A DNA stretch of 28,161 nucleotides from Desulfosporosinus sp. (GCA_003513495.1 DOPM01000038.1:1-28161), one strand, 5' to 3'; shown: positions 6,076-13,797, numbered from the stretch's first letter. Notes: a model not told the origin generated them from the letters alone. Program-made: numbers and translations.

Positions 6076-8220
6076 TTAAACAGCCCATATCAACCTTTGC
6101 TTGGCACAGATATCTTTCATGAAGGATCGCTGAGAACTGTCCTTAAAACGAACGACAATCATAGTTCCTTCATCCTTAACAATAACTCCTTCTCCAAATG
6201 ATTTATGTTGTACAACCAACCCGGGGACTAAATCACTTAGAGGAGTCGATACTTTTTGAGTAGTCACTTCTTGAGGCTTTTTACCTTGCAGCACAAGGCT
6301 GACCTCGCCAAGGAAGCGAGATGCTTTCACTCGTTTATGATAATGGTAATTCATAGAACATAAGGTTAACTCTCGTTTGGCCCTAGTCATGCCTACATAG
6401 AAAAGACATCTTTCCTCCTCTAATAATTCCTTCTTCCCATCTTGTTCAGCCTTGATCGTCTCCCATTCGGGAATAATCCCTTCGACAAGATCAATTAGGT
6501 AGACTTGATCCCATTCTAAACCCTTGGCAGAATGGATGGTTGAAAGCGTCACGACATTTTTGTGCTTATTTATATAGGAAGCCATCATCTGCTTTTCAAG
6601 ATGCGCTAAACGATTGGCAAAATCTACAATCGTCGGTTCGTTCTGAGCAATTGAACTTAGAACATCCAAGAGACTTCCCACATAATCTTCGGAAAAACCT
6701 AAGGACTCACACATTCGCTTCATCGCTTTGTCATAATCCAGTTGATTTCGGATATACGGGATCGCCTTAGCCGGGGAAAGAGCATTAAGCTCCTTAAACC
6801 ATTTCTTGAGATCTAAATACTTAGTTCTCGCCTTTGAGGTCACTCCCTCTTGTTCCGCCAAGATTTCAAAGATTGAACGATCAATTGGCATTTGCTTTAG
6901 TAATTCAAGATGTTGTTTGCGAATAGGACAACTTAACTTAGACCAAATCCGCTCCAAGACAGTTAAGCTTTTATCGTTAAAAGAGAAACGAAGGAAATTT
7001 AACATATCGTTAATGGCCCAGTGAGAGAAAAACCGCTGCTTACCTGACTCACGCATATAAAAGGGAATATTAGCCCGATCTAACTCATCTGCTAAACAAA
7101 TGGCGGATAAGTTATTTCGATACAAAATCCCTACTTTGGCTAAATCCTTTTGATTCTTGAGTTTCTGAATAATTAATTGATATTGTTCCCTATTTCCTTC
7201 AAGTTGCCTGATCTGAAGGATGCCCCCCTTGGGATTCTTGGTGAACATGGCTTTATCAAACCGCAGCTTATTGGTACGAATAAAACCACAGGCCACGTCC
7301 ACAATCTGCGGAGTCGAGCGAAAGTTCTGCTCCATGCGAAGAATCTTTGACCCAGGGTAGGTCTGTTCAAACTCTAATAGATACTTTGGTTCAGCTGCAC
7401 GAAACCCGAAAATTGATTGATCATCATCCCCTACTACAAAAATATTGTTTCTAGGTTTAACGATCATTTCAATAATTTTGTGCTGTAGAAGGGACGTATC
7501 TTGGCTCTCATCCGTAAGAATATAGTCAAATCGGTTTCGGTAATACTCTAAGCAGGTTGGATTTTCCTTTAACTCTTGATAGGCAAGAGAAAGCATATCG
7601 TCATAATCAATCAGACGCGGCCGGCTGCTTTGCTTATAGTCCTCATAATCCTTAAAAATAAGAAGTAAATTCTTAATGTCACAATTCAAAAGCTCTTCGG
7701 GTTTGCTTAAGGTATTTTTTACGTAACAAAGGGTATTCTGGAGCCCTTCCAGTTGCTCGTCGGTGATTGAGGAAGAGTTATGCTTTTCGTAGATTCTGCG
7801 AAGAACTCCCATCTTGCTTTCAGCACCTGTTTGTTCCTCAATAAGTTCAAATCTAGTACCTTTTTGTCGAAAGGCCTTTCGAACTACCTCATAAGCGAAG
7901 CTGTGAATCGTAGAAAAATGGATTTCCCCCTGCCCTTCTTTCTGACTGCTTACCATTGCCCCATAATTCGCAACAAACCGTTCACGCATTTCCTTAGCTG
8001 CTGCCCGTCCGAAGGTTAGACAAAGAATCCTCCGCGGATCCATGTTTTTTACAAGAATCAAATAGGCTAAACGAACCGTGAGAACCGTCGTCTTACCTGC
8101 GCCGGGAACAGCTAAAAGCAAAAGAGGGCCCTGGTCATGAACCACAGCCCGTTTTTGCTGTTCCGTTAAATCAAAACCTCTGGCCTTAATTTTTTCAAAG
8201 AAATCCTTCTCGCTAATCAC
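6076..8220 (-). CDS. UvrD/Rep-family 3'-5' DNA helicase
   Basis: This 714-residue superfamily 1A helicase translocates on single-stranded DNA using ATP. It has the Q-motif LTEQQKRAV, Walker A VPGAGKTT (K43), Walker B YILTDESQD, motif III GDDDQSIFGFRAAEP, motif IV QNFRST, motif V TIHSAKGLEWDQVYL and motif VI ERCLFYVGMTRAKREL. After the motor comes a C-terminal module with HKSFGEGVIVKDEGTMIVV, which resembles the Tudor-like, RNA-polymerase-binding end of PcrA/UvrD. It is somewhat shorter and more divergent than housekeeping PcrA, so it is probably an additional paralogue in repair or recombination. The start is GTG 8220 behind AAGGAGA. It lies 22 bp after the deacetylase gene and may be cotranscribed with it. 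Confidence 0.93.
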   Translation of the reverse strand: MISEKDFFEKIKARGFDLTEQQKRAVVHDQGPLLLLAVPGAGKTTVLTVRLAYLILVKNMDPRRILCLTFGRAAAKEMRERFVANYGAMVSSQKEGQGEIHFSTIHSFAYEVVRKAFRQKGTRFELIEEQTGAESKMGVLRRIYEKHNSSSITDEQLEGLQNTLCYVKNTLSKPEELLNCDIKNLLLIFKDYEDYKQSSRPRLIDYDDMLSLAYQELKENPTCLEYYRNRFDYILTDESQDTSLLQHKIIEMIVKPRNNIFVVGDDDQSIFGFRAAEPKYLLEFEQTYPGSKILRMEQNFRSTPQIVDVACGFIRTNKLRFDKAMFTKNPKGGILQIRQLEGNREQYQLIIQKLKNQKDLAKVGILYRNNLSAICLADELDRANIPFYMRESGKQRFFSHWAINDMLNFLRFSFNDKSLTVLERIWSKLSCPIRKQHLELLKQMPIDRSIFEILAEQEGVTSKARTKYLDLKKWFKELNALSPAKAIPYIRNQLDYDKAMKRMCESLGFSEDYVGSLLDVLSSIAQNEPTIVDFANRLAHLEKQMMASYINKHKNVVTLSTIHSAKGLEWDQVYLIDLVEGIIPEWETIKAEQDGKKELLEEERCLFYVGMTRAKRELTLCSMNYHYHKRVKASRFLGEVSLVLQGKKPQEVTTQKVSTPLSDLVPGLVVQHKSFGEGVIVKDEGTMIVVRFKDSSQRSFMKDICAKQRLIWAV

Positions 8221-8242
8221 CTTAAATCTCCTTAGGAAAAAG

Positions 8243-9502
8243 TTAGGACCCGGCCTTTAACGGAGGCCGAACTGGGTCTAAGACAGACTTGGCATCAAAA
8301 AGATTCTTCAGAATTGCTTCCTGGTTATACAGTGCGATCCCGTCAATATGCCTCCGGTCCATCATCACATAGTCAGTCGAATCTTTTAGATAGGGAGTGG
8401 GTCCCACGGAACAGAGAATATTGAATCCTTGATCAAGCAGGTACTGGAATTTGGGATTCCCAGGCAACACCGAGCTGCCAAAAGGATAAACATAGATATT
8501 GGTTGGGCCGATTAGGGATCCCACTTCTTCTTTCCATCGCAATGTGTCTTTCTCTAAACTTTGATACGACTCTGCCCGGGCATCCAGATGGCTGTATCCG
8601 TGGGAGGCAAAGGTCCAGCCGGTTTCTTTCAGTCGTTTAATTATTGTTAAGGCAGTCTGCCGCTCTTCCGGATAGGAAGGGGAATCCAATTTATTGGTAT
8701 TATAACCCAATATCCCGTAATAACCTGTCAAGGCTAGAATTCCCTTAGCTCCCTGGAAGGAAACGTCGGGATGTTCAGCGACAAAGGCATCGATAATCGG
8801 GATAATCTCGTTATCCTGGGAGATGACTTTTTCTCCGCTTGGAGATACGGAATAAGTCGCCACATTGCCCTCAGAATCGAGAATCAGTTTGTTGATCGTC
8901 CCGTTGGTTGATTTGTAATCCGGATAATTAACATCATCAACAGACAAGATGAGCGGTTTCTTGTTGGGAGGAAGCTTTAGCTCTTTCCTCACCAAGACCG
9001 TTTTCCCGTCCTCTACTTTTTCCTCATATAAAGCATTTGGGTTGACCAAAATAAAATTATTGGAATGGATATGGTCGAGAATCTTTTTGAATTCACTTAC
9101 AGTCACAAAATACTGATTAAACCCATTGGAATCCGCATCTCCATCAAAGGTCCGGGAGGGATAAGCCAGTAGCGGATGGAAAAAAATATGCTCAATCGGT
9201 CCATTGTAAGAAACCAAACGTTTCTCTGCAACCTGAGCTTCTCGATATTTTTGAAGATCGCTCTGTATTTGGTCATCATGACGTGCCGCATCTTTAATTT
9301 GCTGATCCTGTATGGCTTGCTGGCGTTCTTGCTCCTGTAATTGCTGAGCATGCAGTTCTGTCTGGAAACGAATTTGTTTCTCTGCTTCGTATTGGTTATA
9401 CACGGCTAGCATAGTGAAACCTGTTATAAGAACGAATCCAAGGAGAGCAATAATAATTTTCTTATGCGCGGAAAGATTTAGGTTTGTCTGCAAGATGATC
9501 AT
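8243..9502 (-). CDS. Membrane-anchored polysaccharide deacetylase (CE4/NodB fold)
   Basis: This 419-residue protein has an N-terminal signal anchor (IIIALLGFVLITGFTMLAVY, about 16-35), then a Glu/Gln-rich coiled coil (about 36-95), then a NodB-type domain outside the membrane. The metal-site residues are visible: the Asp pair in LSVDDVNYPDY (189-190) and the HxxxH of ASHGYSHLDAR (301, 305). Downstream YVYPFG matches motif 3. It probably N-deacetylates a cell-wall or exopolysaccharide sugar. The ATG at 9502 is nearly on top of AAAGGA, so TTG 9493 (nine bases after the site) may be the real start. A long insert between motifs 1 and 2 is unusual. Confidence 0.9.
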   Translation of the reverse strand: MIILQTNLNLSAHKKIIIALLGFVLITGFTMLAVYNQYEAEKQIRFQTELHAQQLQEQERQQAIQDQQIKDAARHDDQIQSDLQKYREAQVAEKRLVSYNGPIEHIFFHPLLAYPSRTFDGDADSNGFNQYFVTVSEFKKILDHIHSNNFILVNPNALYEEKVEDGKTVLVRKELKLPPNKKPLILSVDDVNYPDYKSTNGTINKLILDSEGNVATYSVSPSGEKVISQDNEIIPIIDAFVAEHPDVSFQGAKGILALTGYYGILGYNTNKLDSPSYPEERQTALTIIKRLKETGWTFASHGYSHLDARAESYQSLEKDTLRWKEEVGSLIGPTNIYVYPFGSSVLPGNPKFQYLLDQGFNILCSVGPTPYLKDSTDYVMMDRRHIDGIALYNQEAILKNLFDAKSVLDPVRPPLKAGS

Positions 9503-9610
9503 TCCTTTCGCTCATAATTAATTCTGCAATTTTTCTCTATATAAGTGTAAAATTCGCCATATATTCTTTATCTCCTGTTATTAGAACAACATATTTACCT
9601 TTGACCTGCA

Positions 9611-9667
9611 ACTTAAAAGACAGCACCCGTAGACACGTTTAACGGTGTTGCGAGTGCTGTCTTTTTA
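9611..9667 (-). terminator. Terminator after the padR-DUF2812 operon
   Basis: A perfect 12-bp stem, AAAAGACAGCAC (9615-9626) and GTGCTGTCTTTT (9654-9665), has T-runs on both strands. It stands 24 bp after the DUF2812 stop and could also stop transcription from the opposite direction. Confidence 0.85.
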
Positions 9668-9690
9668 AAACGTAGTAATCCAGGGTTAAA

Positions 9691-10209
9691 TCATACATTT
9701 TCTTCGCGTTTTAATTGGTCAATTTTCCATTTGCATTTCCATACGATCTTTAACAAAGCCAGAGCAATTATCCCAATTACTCCCGTAAGGATTCCAAAAA
9801 ACACATCCCCTGTCTTAATGACTGCCATAAGCTCTATTATGAAACAAACGATCTCGAGCACCAAAGCGATTTGGAAAAACTTCATAATTTTAGTGTAATG
9901 AGCAATTTTGGACTGGGCATCCGTATACATTTCAAAGGGACCGTCTGCAGCCTTTTTCCGTAGATACACCCATCGCCACCACTGGCTGATGACTTCTACT
10001 CCCATATCCTCCATAAATCTAGCATAATCATCCTTATTACCGTTCCAGTTATCCAGCAAATCTATCTGGTAATTGTATTCGCCCGGTTCACAGGGCTCAA
10101 ATGTGTACACGCCAAGAAAAAATTTCTTAAAAGCCCATCCGTTTAAAGACATTTCCTTTAGCCAATCTTCTTCCGCATCCTTGTCATAAAACAGTTTAAA
10201 CTTCAACAT
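9691..10209 (-). CDS. DUF2812 membrane protein
   Basis: This 172-residue protein has an N-terminal soluble DUF2812-like part (about 1-105: KLFYDKDAEEDWLKEMSLNGWAF typed start, then YTFEPCEPGEYNYQIDLLD). Two membrane helices follow (FQIALVLEIVCFIIELMAVI and VFFGILTGVIGIIALALLKI) and a basic C-terminal tail. The biochemical function of the family is unknown. The start codon is 3 bp after the padR stop, so the pair is one operon, as is usual for DUF2812 genes. It is presumably the output that PadR controls, perhaps in envelope stress (inference). Confidence 0.85.
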   Translation of the reverse strand: MLKFKLFYDKDAEEDWLKEMSLNGWAFKKFFLGVYTFEPCEPGEYNYQIDLLDNWNGNKDDYARFMEDMGVEVISQWWRWVYLRKKAADGPFEMYTDAQSKIAHYTKIMKFFQIALVLEIVCFIIELMAVIKTGDVFFGILTGVIGIIALALLKIVWKCKWKIDQLKREENV

Positions 10210-10212
10210 CTC

Positions 10213-10539
10213 TCATGCCCCCTGCTCATCCATTTTTCCGGCATTTTTGATTAGTTCTTTTAGTCGGTCGACTTCATTCAGAAACACTTCTCTCCCGAGA
10301 CTCGTCAGCAGGTATTCCTTTTTCTTTCTCGATTCTTTATCCTCACTGTATAACCTAATCCATCCTTTGGTCAGCATGGAGTTGATCGCCCCATATAAAG
10401 TCCCCGGTCCTAAGACGACCCTTCCCCCCGTCATATCGCTTATATCCTGAATAATCCCGTAGCCGTGGTTCGGTGTTTTCACTGCCAAGAGAATATAGAA
10501 TAATGCTTCTGTTAACGGCGTGCTGTTAGTCAAATCCAT
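10213..10539 (-). CDS. PadR-family transcriptional regulator
   Basis: This winged-helix repressor of the PadR type is about 108 residues. It has LTEALFYILLAVKTPNHGYGI, then LGPGTLYGAINSMLTKGWI (recognition helix) and EYLLTSLGREVFLNEVDRLKEL (wing and dimer helix). The frame extends up to ATG 10569, but the predicted transcription start lies at about that position. Family members also usually begin near MDLTNSTPL, and GGAGG lies just before ATG 10539, though unusually close (3 bp). I therefore prefer 10539. It forms an operon with the DUF2812 gene. An inverted repeat between its -35 and -10 suggests autorepression. Confidence 0.9.
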   Translation of the reverse strand: MDLTNSTPLTEALFYILLAVKTPNHGYGIIQDISDMTGGRVVLGPGTLYGAINSMLTKGWIRLYSEDKESRKKKEYLLTSLGREVFLNEVDRLKELIKNAGKMDEQGA

Positions 10540-10571
10540 CAACCTCCGATCTATCGACCACCGATACATTT

Positions 10572-10600
10572 AATATATCATCTGCTGATATATCCGTCAA
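10572..10600 (-). promoter_or_regulatory. padR promoter with built-in operator
   Basis: Reading minus: TTGACG (10595-10600), 17 bp, TATATT (10572-10577). The spacer and -10 are filled by a perfect 8-bp inverted repeat, ATATATCA (10573-10580) and TGATATAT (10586-10593), with a 5-bp centre. This is the classical placement for a repressor that excludes RNA polymerase. Confidence 0.72.
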
Positions 10601-10645
10601 TGATAGATAGATCATTTATTTTCTATGTTCCTTTTCGAGTCTATT

Positions 10646-10681
10646 AAATAAAACAAGTGCCGGCTTCTAAACCGACACTTG
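10646..10681 (-). terminator. Terminator of the hxlR-type gene
   Basis: Reading minus, CAAGTGTCGG pairs with CCGGCACTTG (10 bp with one G-U), with an 8-nt loop, followed by TTTTATTT. The arms lie at 10672-10681 and 10654-10663. It begins 20 bp after the stop. Confidence 0.82.
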
Positions 10682-10700
10682 GCATAACCTGCAACACAGA

Positions 10701-11054
10701 TTATTTATCACTTACTGTCATACGAGCCGTAAGTATTTCAATGTATTCGTTCCCCCATATTGCCAATTCAGACAGCACTTTTTTAAACTTTATACCTATA
10801 TCACTTAAAGAGTATTCGACCTTTGGTGGGACCTGCGGATAGATCTTTCTTTCAATCAATCCATACTCCTCCAAAGCTCGCAACTGTTTCGTCAGCGTTG
10901 ACTGTGTTAAATCGGGCAACTGCCGCTGCAATTCTCCAAAGCGCATGGTCTTTATACCGAGATGATAAAGAATCATTATTGACCATTTACCTGAGAGAAC
11001 CTTCTGTACCGTTACATAAGGGCATTTCCCAAACAAATCATTCTCCGATACCAT
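10701..11054 (-). CDS. HxlR/DUF24-family transcriptional regulator
   Basis: This 117-residue winged-helix protein has the family pattern throughout: CPYVTVQKVLSGKWSIMILYHL, MRFGELQRQLPDLTQSTLTKQL, and LEEYGLIERKIYPQVPPKVEYSL. A single cysteine near the N-terminus (C11) lies where the redox/electrophile-sensing cysteine of YodB-type members is found. It is divergent from a PNPOx-like flavoprotein gene, a common pairing. The ATG start at 11054 has GGGGAGG. An inverted repeat overlaps its own transcription start, so it is probably autorepressed and may also control the divergent gene. Confidence 0.93.
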   Translation of the reverse strand: MVSENDLFGKCPYVTVQKVLSGKWSIMILYHLGIKTMRFGELQRQLPDLTQSTLTKQLRALEEYGLIERKIYPQVPPKVEYSLSDIGIKFKKVLSELAIWGNEYIEILTARMTVSDK

Positions 11055-11065
11055 AATTTCCTCCC

Positions 11066-11119
11066 CATAGTATATATTTAGATACTATGTATTCTATATA
11101 ATCGTACTTGTTATTTCAA
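11066..11119 (-). promoter_or_regulatory. hxlR promoter with CATAGTAT operator
   Basis: Reading minus: TTGAAA (11114-11119), 17 bp, TAGAAT (11091-11096). Immediately downstream, a perfect inverted repeat CATAGTAT (11066-11073) and ATACTATG (11082-11089) with an 8-bp centre covers the transcription start. The half-site resembles the ATAGTAT-type sequences bound by DUF24 regulators (from memory of the family). Confidence 0.72.
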
Positions 11120-11165
11120 TACTTTTGATGTAAATTGATTGTATGAATTTGAAAGGGGATTACTT

Positions 11166-11558
11166 ATGCAAGAAGTATATGATTTTTTGAAAAAGTGCCA
11201 GACTTATTATTTAGCAACCGTTGATGGAGATCAGCCACGAGTTCGTCCCTTTGGAACTGTCAATATTTTTGATGGTAAGCTTTATATTCAGACTGGTAAG
11301 GTAAAGGACGTTTCCAAGCAAATCATGGCAAACCCTAAAATTGAAATTTGCGCTTTTAATGGCCAAGAATGGATCCGCATTCAGGCTGTTGCTGTAGAGG
11401 ATGACCGTGTTGTAGCCAAGCAGAGTATGCTTGAAAGCTATCCTTCACTTCAGTCCCGGTACTCCGCAACTGATGACAATACCCAGGTATTGTATTTAGA
11501 GGATGCAACTGCTACGATAGCTAGCTTTACTGGGGAACCAAAAATAATTAAGTACTAG
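11166..11558 (+). CDS. Pyridoxamine 5'-phosphate oxidase-like (split-barrel flavin) protein
   Basis: This 130-residue protein is a small split-barrel flavin-binding protein. It starts MQEVYDFLKKCQTYYLATVDGDQPRVRPFG, a typical first strand pair, with KLYIQTGKVKDVSKQI and NPKIEICAFNGQEWIRI following. Such proteins bind FMN, F420 or haem, and the substrate is unknown. The frame is open from ATG 11139, but the good ribosome site AAAGGGG lies after that codon and fits ATG 11166. It is divergent from the HxlR-type regulator and probably controlled by it. It is followed by a hairpin repeat at 11590. Confidence 0.88.
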   Translation: MQEVYDFLKKCQTYYLATVDGDQPRVRPFGTVNIFDGKLYIQTGKVKDVSKQIMANPKIEICAFNGQEWIRIQAVAVEDDRVVAKQSMLESYPSLQSRYSATDDNTQVLYLEDATATIASFTGEPKIIKY

Positions 11559-11589
11559 TTACAACGTTTAATTATCCATAGAACGTTTA

Positions 11590-11623
11590 CAAGCCACCGT
11601 TTCACTGTGTGAACGGTGGCTTG
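11590..11623 (+). repeat. Hairpin repeat downstream of the PNPOx-like gene
   Basis: A 12-bp perfect stem, CAAGCCACCGTT (11590-11601) and AACGGTGGCTTG (11612-11623), matches the arms of the hairpin at 5932, and the loop sequences are also alike. The T-tract after it is poor (GTCTGTC), so it is a weaker terminator than its relative. Confidence 0.75.
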
Positions 11624-11679
11624 GTCTGTCAATCTGGTTAAAGATTAAAAGTAAACCGATAATTATTCCAGGAATACCA

Positions 11680-11708
11680 TTGAATAGCCTGTCATTTTGG
11701 GTTAAAAT
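11680..11708 (+). promoter_or_regulatory. Promoter of the 52-residue gene
   Basis: TTGAAT (11680-11685), 17-bp spacer, TAAAAT (11703-11708). Transcription would start near 11715, giving a leader of about 57 nt before the small gene. Confidence 0.6.
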
Positions 11709-11771
11709 ATTATTAATTCCTTAACATAACAAGTTCAAGTTGCTGTAGAGTATAAACGAGGAGTGAGCTGC

Positions 11772-11930
11772 ATGAATTATGAAAAAATGTGGAATGAATT
11801 ACTTATCAAAATTAAATTTGAGTGTGAAAAAGTTAACGGGATTAATGGAACGACGAAAGAAGATCACATCAAATTTAACGCATTATATAAGGTAGTAAAA
11901 CTAATGGAAGATCTGGAAGGTAAGGTATAA
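11772..11930 (+). CDS. Small hypothetical protein, 52 residues
   Basis: This is a short gene with all the parts of a real one: a promoter (11680-11708), GAGGAG before ATG 11772, an uninterrupted 52-codon frame and a strong terminator at 12035. The product begins MNYEKMWNELLIKIKFECEK and ends KLMEDLEGKV. It looks mainly helical and charged, with one cysteine and no signal peptide or membrane helix. I do not recognise a family. It could be a small regulator-interacting protein, but nothing in the sequence says which. Confidence 0.7.
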   Translation: MNYEKMWNELLIKIKFECEKVNGINGTTKEDHIKFNALYKVVKLMEDLEGKV

Positions 11931-12034
11931 CCCTGTCAATTTATAAGTACCGGTGATTTTTCTCGGTTACCTATGATCATTATTTCCAGATCTAGCATGG
12001 ACTCACCCTAAACTAAGGCAGTTACATGTAGGAC

Positions 12035-12066
12035 AAGATGAGAGGCCGCCTCTCATCTTTTTAATT
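12035..12066 (+). terminator. Rho-independent terminator of the small gene
   Basis: A perfect 11-bp stem, AAGATGAGAGG (12035-12045) and CCTCTCATCTT (12049-12059), has a 3-nt loop and is followed by a T-run on the plus strand. It lies about 105 bp after the small gene's stop. Confidence 0.88.
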
Positions 12067-12111
12067 TTCCCAAATTCCGCCACGCGGGGTCAAAGTTAAT
12101 AGCCAGAGTGG

Positions 12112-12501
12112 TTATTCTTCTCCCTCCCCAACATAAGGTACCAGACTCTTCTTGATTTTCCTTATGCCTCCGCGCGGATCCTCAACATCTCCATCATAGC
12201 GTGGTATGACGTGTACATGCATGTGAAAAATGGTCTGTCCAGCAGCTGCACCAACATTGACCCCGATGTTGTATCCATTGGAATGAAAGCGTTGATCCAA
12301 CAACTCTTTCACTCCTTCAATCAGCTTCCAAATGCTCGTAATCTCTTCCTGGGTGGCATCAAAAAGACTGACGACATGCCTCTTCGGGACAATTAGAACA
12401 TGCCCTTCATTAACTGGAAACTTGTCATAAAAGGCCAGAGCTCGTTCATTTTCTAGGATGATGTCTGTCACTGGCATTGTACAAAAAAGACAATCGGGCA
12501 T
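12112..12501 (-). CDS. HIT-family nucleotide-binding protein
   Basis: This protein of about 129 residues is a histidine-triad hydrolase of the Hint/HinT type, acting on nucleoside phosphoramidates or adenylylated compounds. The active-site motif is HMHVHVIPRY (HxHxHxx) near the C-terminus. The N-terminus CLFC and the segment FDKFPVNEGHVLIVPKRHV are typical (first residues of that run: F-Y-D-K-F). The frame is open to ATG 12537, but TAGGAGG lies between, and MPDCLFC at 12501 is the normal family start. It is transcribed separately from the small gene upstream, and its sequence gives no pathway clue. Confidence 0.93.
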   Translation of the reverse strand: MPDCLFCTMPVTDIILENERALAFYDKFPVNEGHVLIVPKRHVVSLFDATQEEITSIWKLIEGVKELLDQRFHSNGYNIGVNVGAAAGQTIFHMHVHVIPRYDGDVEDPRGGIRKIKKSLVPYVGEGEE

Positions 12502-12567
12502 GCTATTTCCTCCTACATGACTACCATTTGCGCACAATAAACTTCTTTAAATCCACTTTTGGGTAAT

Positions 12568-12762
12568 CTATTTGCAGGTCAAACCTACTTGATTTAGTAA
12601 TTCTTTCATTTTGTCCTCGTTAAGTTCATGTTCAACTAGAAACATATCACGGTCATTACAAATCTTGGGGATGAAACACATTTCGTTAACTATAATCGCC
12701 TGAGCTACGATGGCTTCCTCATGAGTGTCACATTCAACATAATTAGTATATACCTTAATCAT
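12568..12762 (-). CDS. Small hypothetical protein, 64 residues
   Basis: This 64-residue protein, MIKVYTNYVECDTHEEAIVAQ and so on, has a good GAAGGAG ribosome site before ATG 12762. Alternating beta/alpha character, four cysteines (two in CFIPKIC) and the ending GLTCK suggest a compact fold. I do not recognise the family. It lies between csaA and the HIT gene on the same strand, with a hairpin repeat (12818) before it, so it probably has its own promoter. Confidence 0.7.
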   Translation of the reverse strand: MIKVYTNYVECDTHEEAIVAQAIIVNEMCFIPKICNDRDMFLVEHELNEDKMKELLNQVGLTCK

Positions 12763-12817
12763 TTAGTAAACTCCTTCGTGCTATTTTTGCTAGCTAAATA
12801 CTCGCAGCCATTTTAAA

Positions 12818-12856
12818 GGGGCCACTCAGTTAATAAATCTGGTTGGCGCCCTTTTT
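12818..12856. repeat. Hairpin repeat between csaA and the small gene
   Basis: An imperfect stem-loop with GGGGCCACTCAG (12818-12829) opposite CTGGTTGGCGCCC, followed on the plus strand by TTTTT. It aligns without gaps to the hairpin at 26458 (about 29 of 38 positions). It may terminate csaA transcription, but the minus-strand T-tract is weak. Confidence 0.6.
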
Positions 12857-12868
12857 CACCTATTCTTA

Positions 12869-13198
12869 TTACCCTAATCTACTCCCTTTACTTACTGATT
12901 GATCTGGTTGAATCAAAACAACCCCTTGTTCTGCATAAACTCCTAAGATTAATACTTCAGACATGAAATCAGCGACTTGTCTGGGAGGAAAGTTAACGAC
13001 GCCTAAAACCTGTTTCCCAATAAGATCGTCGATCTTGTAGCATTCCGTGATTTGAGCACTGGATCCCTTTATACCAATTTCTTCACCGAAATCAACCCAC
13101 AATTTATAGGCTGGCTTTTTTGCCTTTTCAAATACCTCAGCCTTTACAATTTCACCAACTCTTATATCTAATTTCATGAAATCGTCAAACGTGGCCAC
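12869..13198 (-). CDS. csaA: CsaA-type tRNA-binding-domain chaperone
   Basis: This 109-residue protein is a single OB-fold EMAP/tRNA-binding domain. It starts ATFDDFMKLDIRVGEIVKAE, with KPAYKLWVDFG, IKGSSAQITECY and the conserved NFPPRQVADFMSEVLILG motif. CsaA acts in the cytoplasm as a dimer and has been linked to protein export and chaperone activity in Bacillus. Length is exactly that of the family. The start is GTG 13198 with AGGAGGG. It lies 53 bp downstream of the DUF2284 gene on the same strand. Confidence 0.94.
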   Translation of the reverse strand: MATFDDFMKLDIRVGEIVKAEVFEKAKKPAYKLWVDFGEEIGIKGSSAQITECYKIDDLIGKQVLGVVNFPPRQVADFMSEVLILGVYAEQGVVLIQPDQSVSKGSRLG

Positions 13199-13251
13199 TG
13201 CAAACCCTCCTGTTAAGTTTGTTAAGATATGACTAACTAATCCCGGGTAAA

Positions 13252-13749
13252 TTAATCAATTAACAAGAAACCATAGCGATTTTGTGTATCCTCTTTGCTT
13301 GTTAGTACCTCACAGGGAAGCCCTAAACTTCTTGCAGTTTTATAAACATCTATCCCAAATAGTTGATCACAGGGCCTAATTTTCTCAGGAGTAGGGCACT
13401 GCTCTCCCCTATCGACGCTGCAAACTTTACATAGATTACAAGATCGTATCGCAAACGCAAAATAATAGCCATCTAGGAACGCAATTCTTTCAAGTTTAAG
13501 CAGTGCCGCGCTTAATTCATTAGCATTATGAGAATGAAGGATCATAATGCGCTTATACCTATTTATCATTTCAACTCGTTCTAAATATGTAGTATTTCTA
13601 CTATGACATTTTATACTTTGTTTTAGATAATCTACACAACCCCATTTACATTTTAAGTTCGCTCTTATATCGAAATAAATATCTTCATGGGAAATAATCT
13701 TAGCATTAAGCATCTTTAATTCTTTGGCTAAGTCGATATATTTATCCAT
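13252..13749 (-). CDS. DUF2284 predicted metal-binding protein
   Basis: This 165-residue cysteine-rich protein has clusters CKWGCVDYLKQSIKC (about 33-47), SCNLCKVCSVDRGEQCPTP (about 103-121) and RPCDQLFGIDVY. This spacing of Cys residues resembles an iron-sulfur or zinc site and is the DUF2284 pattern. The role is not established. The gene has ATG 13749 with GGGAGAAG and lies 48 bp after the helicase partner gene. It could belong to the XPB operon, since no terminator separates them. A fragment of the Cys-rich part of corrinoid/radical pathways is another possibility. Confidence 0.82.
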   Translation of the reverse strand: MDKYIDLAKELKMLNAKIISHEDIYFDIRANLKCKWGCVDYLKQSIKCHSRNTTYLERVEMINRYKRIMILHSHNANELSAALLKLERIAFLDGYYFAFAIRSCNLCKVCSVDRGEQCPTPEKIRPCDQLFGIDVYKTARSLGLPCEVLTSKEDTQNRYGFLLID

Positions 13750-13797
13750 TCTAAAAACTTCTCCCTTTCACTTTTTAAGGATAATTTCCGGTAAGAA

